Below, piece by piece: positions 7,106-9,894 of a stretch of 9,894 bases of DNA. This stretch comes from Roseiarcus sp049514155. GTDB taxonomy: Bacteria; Pseudomonadota; Alphaproteobacteria; Rhizobiales; Beijerinckiaceae. Where the stretch lies: positions 1 to 9,894 of the forward strand of contig NZ_JBEKVH010000140.1 of NCBI RefSeq assembly GCF_049514155.1, in the 5' to 3' direction. Each line of letters starts with the position of its first letter. Position 1 is the stretch's first letter. A program made the position numbers and the translations under genes. The notes under the pieces were generated by a model. The model had not been told where the DNA came from. It worked only from the letters and a program-made list of their open reading frames with translations, and searched no databases.

Positions 7106-7905
7106 ATATGCCTAACGCTACTCCGCATCACTTCAAACTCGGACGGCTCCTGCGGACCTACGACCCGCGCATTCCACACTTGAGCGCGCTGCGGGCGGGG
7201 CAAACGCCCCCGACGCCGCCCGTGAGTATCGACTACACCAAGGGCATGCCCGCCAATCTAGGCATGATGCTCAACGACACGCTCGGCGACTGCACCTGCG
7301 CGGCGGTCTATCACGCGATACAAGTGTGGAGCTTCAACGCGCTCAAGAAGATCGACACCGAGCCCGATTCCGATGTCGAGAAACTCTACGTTCTCGCCTG
7401 CGGTTTCAATCCGAGAGTCGGCGGCGAAGGCCCCGGGGGGAACGAACAGCATGTCCTCACCTACCTCTTGAACCAAGGCGCCCCGATCGGCCCCAAGGGA
7501 CAGGCCCGGCAAAAGATATTGGCCTTCGTTGAAGTTGATCCGCGCAACGTCAACGACGTCAAGGACACGATCGCCGACTGTGGACTCGCCTACATCGGCT
7601 TCAACGTCCCCGCCTATCTCGTTCCTCCCTCGCCGGCGATTCCACCCGCCGTGTGGGACGTGCAAACGAGCAACGCCGCGATCGTCGGCGGCCACGCCGT
7701 CGTGCTCGCCGGCTACGACGCCAACGGCGCGCGCGTCATCTCCTGGGGCTCCTACTACGCGATGAGCTGGGCGTTCTTCGCCAAATACGTTGATGAAGTC
7801 TACGCCATCGCCGACCCCGCTTGGGTGGAGAAGACGGGCAAAACGCCCGCCGGCCTGACGGTCGAAGAGCTTGAGATTCAGATGAAGGCGCTGGCGGAGG
7901 GATAG
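7102..7905 (+). CDS. Papain-like (C1 fold) cysteine peptidase homologue with non-canonical active site
   Basis: The 267-residue product shows the order of papain-family motifs. LNDTLGDCTCAAVYHAIQVW places Cys64 at the nucleophile position, with Asn58 six residues before it where papain has the oxyanion Gln. GGHAVVLAGYDANG places His198 as the catalytic His. RVISWGSYYAMSWAFF corresponds to papain NSWG, but the catalytic Asn is Ile213. There is no signal peptide or prodomain, so the protein is probably cytoplasmic. I recall similar uncharacterised bacterial and phage proteins with GDCT and a TWG- or SWG-type motif, so this may be a family trait rather than a local mutation; activity is uncertain. 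The start at 7102 shares ATGA with the upstream gene; ATG at 7108 is a good alternative because GGGAAG is better spaced from it. A weak stem-loop lies 30 bases after the stop. Confidence 0.8.
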   Translation: MNMPNATPHHFKLGRLLRTYDPRIPHLSALRAGQTPPTPPVSIDYTKGMPANLGMMLNDTLGDCTCAAVYHAIQVWSFNALKKIDTEPDSDVEKLYVLACGFNPRVGGEGPGGNEQHVLTYLLNQGAPIGPKGQARQKILAFVEVDPRNVNDVKDTIADCGLAYIGFNVPAYLVPPSPAIPPAVWDVQTSNAAIVGGHAVVLAGYDANGARVISWGSYYAMSWAFFAKYVDEVYAIADPAWVEKTGKTPAGLTVEELEIQMKALAEG

Positions 7906-7935
7906 AGGGCGGATGGAGGCGGCGATGCGCATATT

Positions 7936-7955
7936 TTGCCGTTTAGATGCGGCAA
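7936..7955 (+). terminator. Weak stem-loop after the papain-like gene
   Basis: TTGCCG (7936-7941) and CGGCAA (7950-7955) pair across an 8-base loop, 30 bases beyond the stop codon. There is no following T-run, so an intrinsic terminator is possible but unproven. Confidence 0.25.
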
Positions 7956-7977
7956 TTCATGAGGAATAACCTCCTTC

Positions 7978-8079
7978 ATGTCCAGATTCATGATCGGTGT
8001 TCGCTCGATCGACGGCGCGGCCCGCTCGCGATCGTCAAGAGCGATGAAATCTCGCGCTCCTCGAACTTCGACGGGCTGA
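7978..8079 (+). CDS. Small ORF, 33 residues, second of two starting M-x-R-F-M-I
   Basis: The ORF begins MSRFMIGVRSIDG and ends in an Arg/Ser-rich tail, stopping at 8079. Its first 12 codons resemble those of the ORF at 6641, but the later part looks frameshifted: a different forward frame (8031-8120) reads IVKSDEISRSSNFDGLIPIA then IWRGR, which is better protein-like sequence than the tail in this frame. It may therefore be a broken gene whose 5' end is conserved. GAGG at 7961-7964 lies 13 bases before the ATG, rather far, and is part of an ATGAGG...CCTCCTTCAT near-palindrome that could hide the start. Low confidence that a peptide is made. Confidence 0.3.
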   Translation: MSRFMIGVRSIDGAARSRSSRAMKSRAPRTSTG

Positions 8080-8188
8080 TTCCTATCGCGATTTGGCGCG
8101 GACGCTCTGCGGGGCGGTGAATCGGGGCGTCGTGGCGGGGCGGTCCAGCCGGAGATGGCGGGGCGTTCGCATTGGCCGTGTGAGGGGA
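8080..8188. other. G+C-rich stretch with no supported gene
   Basis: Between the second small ORF and the second conserved block lies sequence with short runs such as GGGGCGG and GGCGGGGCG. The alternative frame continuing to 8120 may be the rest of the broken small ORF. Nothing else is recognised on either strand. Confidence 0.3.
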
Positions 8189-8209
8189 CGTTAATGAGCG
8201 GAAATTTCA
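8189..8209 (+). promoter_or_regulatory. Conserved upstream block, copy 2
   Basis: CGTTA, 2 bases, GAGCGGAAAT (8196-8205), then TTCA: the same elements and order as at 6804-6830, shortened in the middle so that the palindrome becomes GAAATTTC (8201-8208). It lies 63 bases before the start at 8273 and runs into a 19-base tandem repeat. Function is inferred only from its recurrence upstream of both accessory gene sets. Confidence 0.4.
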
Positions 8210-8244
8210 CGTAACAGTCGTCCAGACACGTAACAGTCGTCCAG
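8208..8244 (+). repeat. Tandem direct repeat, 18 identical bases with a 19-base period
   Basis: CACGTAACAGTCGTCCAG occurs at 8208-8225 and again at 8227-8244, without a mismatch. It sits between the conserved block and the ribosome site of the gene at 8273, a usual place for a repressor or activator site; a period near two helical turns would place two bound dimers on the same face. It could also be a simple slippage duplication. Confidence 0.8.
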
Positions 8245-8272
8245 GATTGTCGCGAGAAAATGGGAGATGGCG

Positions 8273-8509
8273 ATGGCTAAAACGGCGAAATCGGAAACAG
8301 ATCAGCATACTGCAGCGTTAAAAGCGCATACGACAGCGCTGAATAAGCACACCAGCGCGCTGAACGCACTTGCAGCCACCATGCCGGGCCAATTCAACGC
8401 GATGAAGCTCGGAGACCTCTACCACACAGGTCCGTGTATCAATGGTCAACAGGAAGTGTGGGTCTCCGATGGTGCGGGTGGATTGCAAAAGCAACTCCGT
8501 CCCTGTTGA
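8273..8509 (+). CDS. Small heptad-repeat (coiled-coil) hypothetical protein
   Basis: The 78-residue product starts MAKTAKSETDQ, then has three exact-length heptads HTAALKA, HTTALNK and HTSALNA (residues 12-32; DNA 8306-8368) that would form a short amphipathic helix able to oligomerise. A C-terminal part follows with Cys55 and Cys78 and the stretch EVWVSDGAGGLQKQ (about 61-74), which may be a small globular or cysteine-linked tail. No signal peptide is seen. GGGAG at 8262-8266 is 6 bases before the ATG at 8273 but abuts the in-frame ATG at 8267, so 8273 is preferred. The lipoprotein gene starts 49 bases downstream on the same strand, suggesting an operon. Not recognised by family; function unknown. 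Confidence 0.65.
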   Translation: MAKTAKSETDQHTAALKAHTTALNKHTSALNALAATMPGQFNAMKLGDLYHTGPCINGQQEVWVSDGAGGLQKQLRPC

Positions 8510-8558
8510 TAAACGGGCAGAAACGCTCGCCGCGTAGACAAACTGGGGGAAATTGACA

Positions 8559-9452
8559 ATGTCGTCGACACCGAAACTCCGGCGCACATTCACGTGCGCC
8601 TTTTGTTCTACCTTAACTCTCGCTGGATGTGGCTTGCAGACACCAAGTATGCAGTCGCCATTGCGACCTATCGATACAGATCAACTTGTTGTCAACATTG
8701 TTGCACATGTAAAAAACGAGCTGAGATGTACAGCGTATGCGTTGAAAGTAAATGATACTGGTTATATGGTGAAAGCCAAGATAATTAAGAATCTCCAGTG
8801 GTTAGACAGCGCGGTCGCAAAAGTCACACTAAATTTGACAGTTGATGAAAAGACGGTCATAGCTCCTGGATTATCTGATACAACTATTTACCATAATAAC
8901 GTCACAACCTTTGCGCATGGAGGTAACGTCACTACGGGTCGATCGTTCATTCTTGGTCTCGGAGGAAATTTCTCCGCCGAGGCAAATAGGAAACTGTCGG
9001 CTGATTATACTTTTTCTGTTAAAGATGACTTGCTTCAAGATGAGAAAGCGTTGGCGGACAACTGCAACGCAATGACTGGGGCTCGAAATACGCCAAACGC
9101 GGGACTAATGATTGATGGCGATTTAAAGCTTGGTGAAGCTTTCGTTGCATTGTTGACTCCAAATATTATCAATAATCCAGAAAAGGGAGAATTTGTCAAT
9201 ACGGGCGCAGCGCCGGATACTCTTCAAACTGATGTCACGTTCACGCTCGATTCATCGGGATCGATTGGACCGACGTGGAAGCTGGTGCCGGTTTCTTACA
9301 TACCCGGGACGACTCCGTTAGCGACCGCAAGTCGGAATTCGATCGACGAGGTCATCGTGACGATTGGACCGAAAGGGTCTGCTACTGACACCGCGCACAA
9401 TATAGCGAAGGCGGGGTCACTCCTCGCACTCCCCGCCTCGGGCGGAATGTAA
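8559..9452 (+). CDS. Predicted lipoprotein of an uncharacterised rhizobial-type family, AT-rich gene
   Basis: The 297-residue product has a basic N-terminus (KLRR), a hydrophobic segment and the lipobox LAGC with Cys24 as the predicted lipidated residue. No Asp follows the Cys, so outer-membrane sorting is likely. The rest is polar and strand-rich, with LSADYTFSVKDDLLQ, GLMIDGDLKLGEAFVALL and a C-terminal GPTWKLVPVS ... SRNSIDEVIVTIGP. From memory these resemble conserved blocks of uncharacterised proteins in rhizobia, but no function is known. GGGGGA at 8545-8550 is 8 bases before the ATG; a TTG at 8553 is too close to it. Base composition differs sharply from the flanking chromosome (23 G/C in the 60 bases 8701-8760), and codons such as ATA, TTA and AAA are used freely, indicating horizontal acquisition. 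Confidence 0.8.
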   Translation: MSSTPKLRRTFTCAFCSTLTLAGCGLQTPSMQSPLRPIDTDQLVVNIVAHVKNELRCTAYALKVNDTGYMVKAKIIKNLQWLDSAVAKVTLNLTVDEKTVIAPGLSDTTIYHNNVTTFAHGGNVTTGRSFILGLGGNFSAEANRKLSADYTFSVKDDLLQDEKALADNCNAMTGARNTPNAGLMIDGDLKLGEAFVALLTPNIINNPEKGEFVNTGAAPDTLQTDVTFTLDSSGSIGPTWKLVPVSYIPGTTPLATASRNSIDEVIVTIGPKGSATDTAHNIAKAGSLLALPASGGM

Positions 9453-9493
9453 GCTTGTTGTAGTCGCCGCGTTAATCGCCTTGTAGATGATTC

Positions 9494-9558
9494 TTCTTGA
9501 GGGACCCGCGGCCCAGTGTTGGCTTTGCCTCAGAAACCGGGACAACATCCCTCAAGAA
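9494..9558. repeat. Inverted repeat with 11-base perfect arms
   Basis: TTCTTGAGGGA (9494-9504) is the exact reverse complement of TCCCTCAAGAA (9548-9558), with 43 bases between. TGTTG (9517-9521) can also pair with CAACA (9543-9547), which abuts the right arm, extending the stem across a 12-base bulge. Could be a structured RNA, a terminator remnant without a T-run, or a mobile repeat. Confidence 0.6.
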
Positions 9559-9729
9559 TCTCTCTCGGTTCACATTGGACGAAGACCGATTGTACGCGCG
9601 ATTTATGAGAGATAATATATAGACTTGGACGCGTTCTAAGCCCGTAGGAGACATCCAGGAGGTCATGCGAAATCGTGAGACATTCAGGCCGAGCGCCAGA
9701 TCAGAATGACTTTCGAAGAGGCTGCGATT

Positions 9730-9745
9730 GTCGAGTTTTCTCGAC
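9730..9745. terminator. Compact hairpin between convergent genes
   Basis: GTCGAG and CTCGAC are perfect arms around a TTTT loop. It lies between the lipoprotein gene and the opposite-strand lolD-like gene, where a two-way terminator would be expected, but neither strand has a T-run after it. Confidence 0.3.
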
Positions 9746-9801
9746 CCGCCGCGGCCTTTGAGATCTCTGTGCCCCGCCCGCCCGAAATTCTCCCCCCTCC
9801 C

Positions 9802-9894
9802 CTACATCTCCTCCACCCGCCCCTCCCTCAGCGTCACCCGCCGGTCCATCCGCGCCGCCAAATCCAAATTGTGGGTCGCCACCAGCGCCGCCAC
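9802..9894 (-). CDS. lolD: LolD-like ABC transporter ATP-binding protein, C-terminal 30 codons only
   Basis: Only the end of the gene is in the window: VAALVATHNLDLAARMDRRV, then TLREGRVEEM and TAG. ATHN carries the H-loop His of ABC ATPases, and LDLAARMDRRVTL with a final short acidic strand is typical of LolD, the ATPase that with LolC/LolE releases lipoproteins from the inner membrane. Related MacB/FtsE-type ATPases are possible from so little sequence. Unlike the decayed copy at 6201-6437, no disabling change is seen. It is read towards the accessory island, whose last gene converges on it. Being next to a gene for a predicted lipoprotein is probably coincidence, since lolD is chromosomal and the lipoprotein gene looks acquired. 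Confidence 0.7.
   Translation of the reverse strand: MAALVATHNLDLAARMDRRVTLREGRVEEM

Larger units (their letters stand above)
9453..9801. other. Gene-free right end of the accessory island
   Basis: About 350 bases between the convergent lipoprotein and lolD-like genes with no supported gene. It contains a long inverted repeat (9494-9558), a compact hairpin (9730-9745) and a C-rich run at 9774-9802. Just beyond the lolD stop, GCCCGAAATTC at 9779-9789 resembles GCCCGAATTC at 6193-6202 beside the decayed lolD copy, so the duplication may extend past the coding end. Confidence 0.5.

Noticed and set aside
7258..7932. Reverse-strand ORF of 224 codons opposite the papain-like gene.
   Set aside because: The forward frame carries ordered papain-type motifs and is coupled to the upstream gene; the reverse frame has no recognisable motif or ribosome site.
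7878..8210. Reverse-strand ORF of 110 codons across the 7906-8210 gap.
   Set aside because: Pro/Arg-rich, no family recognised, overlaps the end of the papain-like gene and covers the conserved upstream block. Kept as a weak possibility only.
8208..8244. Possible start of a CRISPR array.
   Set aside because: Only two units with a single base between them, so there are no spacers, and no cas genes are present.
9472..9666. Reverse-strand ORF of 64 codons in the right-hand gene-free stretch.
   Set aside because: No ribosome site before its ATG, no recognisable similarity, and it runs through the long inverted repeat.
9655..9709. AGGAGG followed by an ATG at 9665 on the forward strand, 14 codons.
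   Set aside because: The spacer is only 2 bases, the ORF is very short and there is no second copy or neighbour to support it.
6201..9894. A complete insertion sequence or integrative element with its own recombinase.
   Set aside because: No transposase, integrase, terminal inverted repeats or tRNA gene were found; the duplicated lolD ends are the only boundary evidence.

Overview
The first two thirds of the window (1-6200) has the very high G+C, codon use and gene content of an alphaproteobacterial chromosome, probably Hyphomicrobiales (Rhizobiales). One 60-base line inside soxA (3421-3480) counts 49 G/C. The genus cannot be fixed from this stretch.

Reverse-strand catabolic block (1-4908): soxA, soxG and sdaA are read right to left. 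soxA and soxG are the alpha and gamma subunits of a heterotetrameric sarcosine oxidase; sdaA is an iron-sulfur L-serine ammonia-lyase cut by the left edge. Together they fit the end of glycine-betaine/sarcosine breakdown: sarcosine to glycine plus methylene-tetrahydrofolate, then (via a serine hydroxymethyltransferase not seen here) serine, then pyruvate and ammonia. The soxB and soxD genes that normally precede soxA are absent. Instead a 16-codon upstream ORF overlaps the soxA start by ATGA, and beyond it lies a divergent intergenic region.

Forward-strand housekeeping pair (5067-6193): an Nfu-type iron-sulfur scaffold/carrier protein with its CxxC motif, followed 14 bases later by an isoprenylcysteine carboxyl methyltransferase-family membrane protein.

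Accessory island (about 6200-9800): it is flanked by two reverse-strand copies of the 3' end of a LolD-like ABC ATPase gene. The left copy (6201-6437) is a decayed fragment and the right copy (9802-9894, cut by the window edge) is intact. Between them lie lower-G+C, mostly uncharacterised forward-strand genes: an 83-residue protein overlapping a papain-fold protein with a changed catalytic Asn position, a small heptad-repeat protein, and an AT-rich lipoprotein. The island seems to contain two parallel modules. In each, a tiny ORF beginning M-x-R-F-M-I is followed by a conserved GAGCGGAAAT-centred block and then a cargo gene or operon. No integrase, transposase, RNA gene or CRISPR array is visible.
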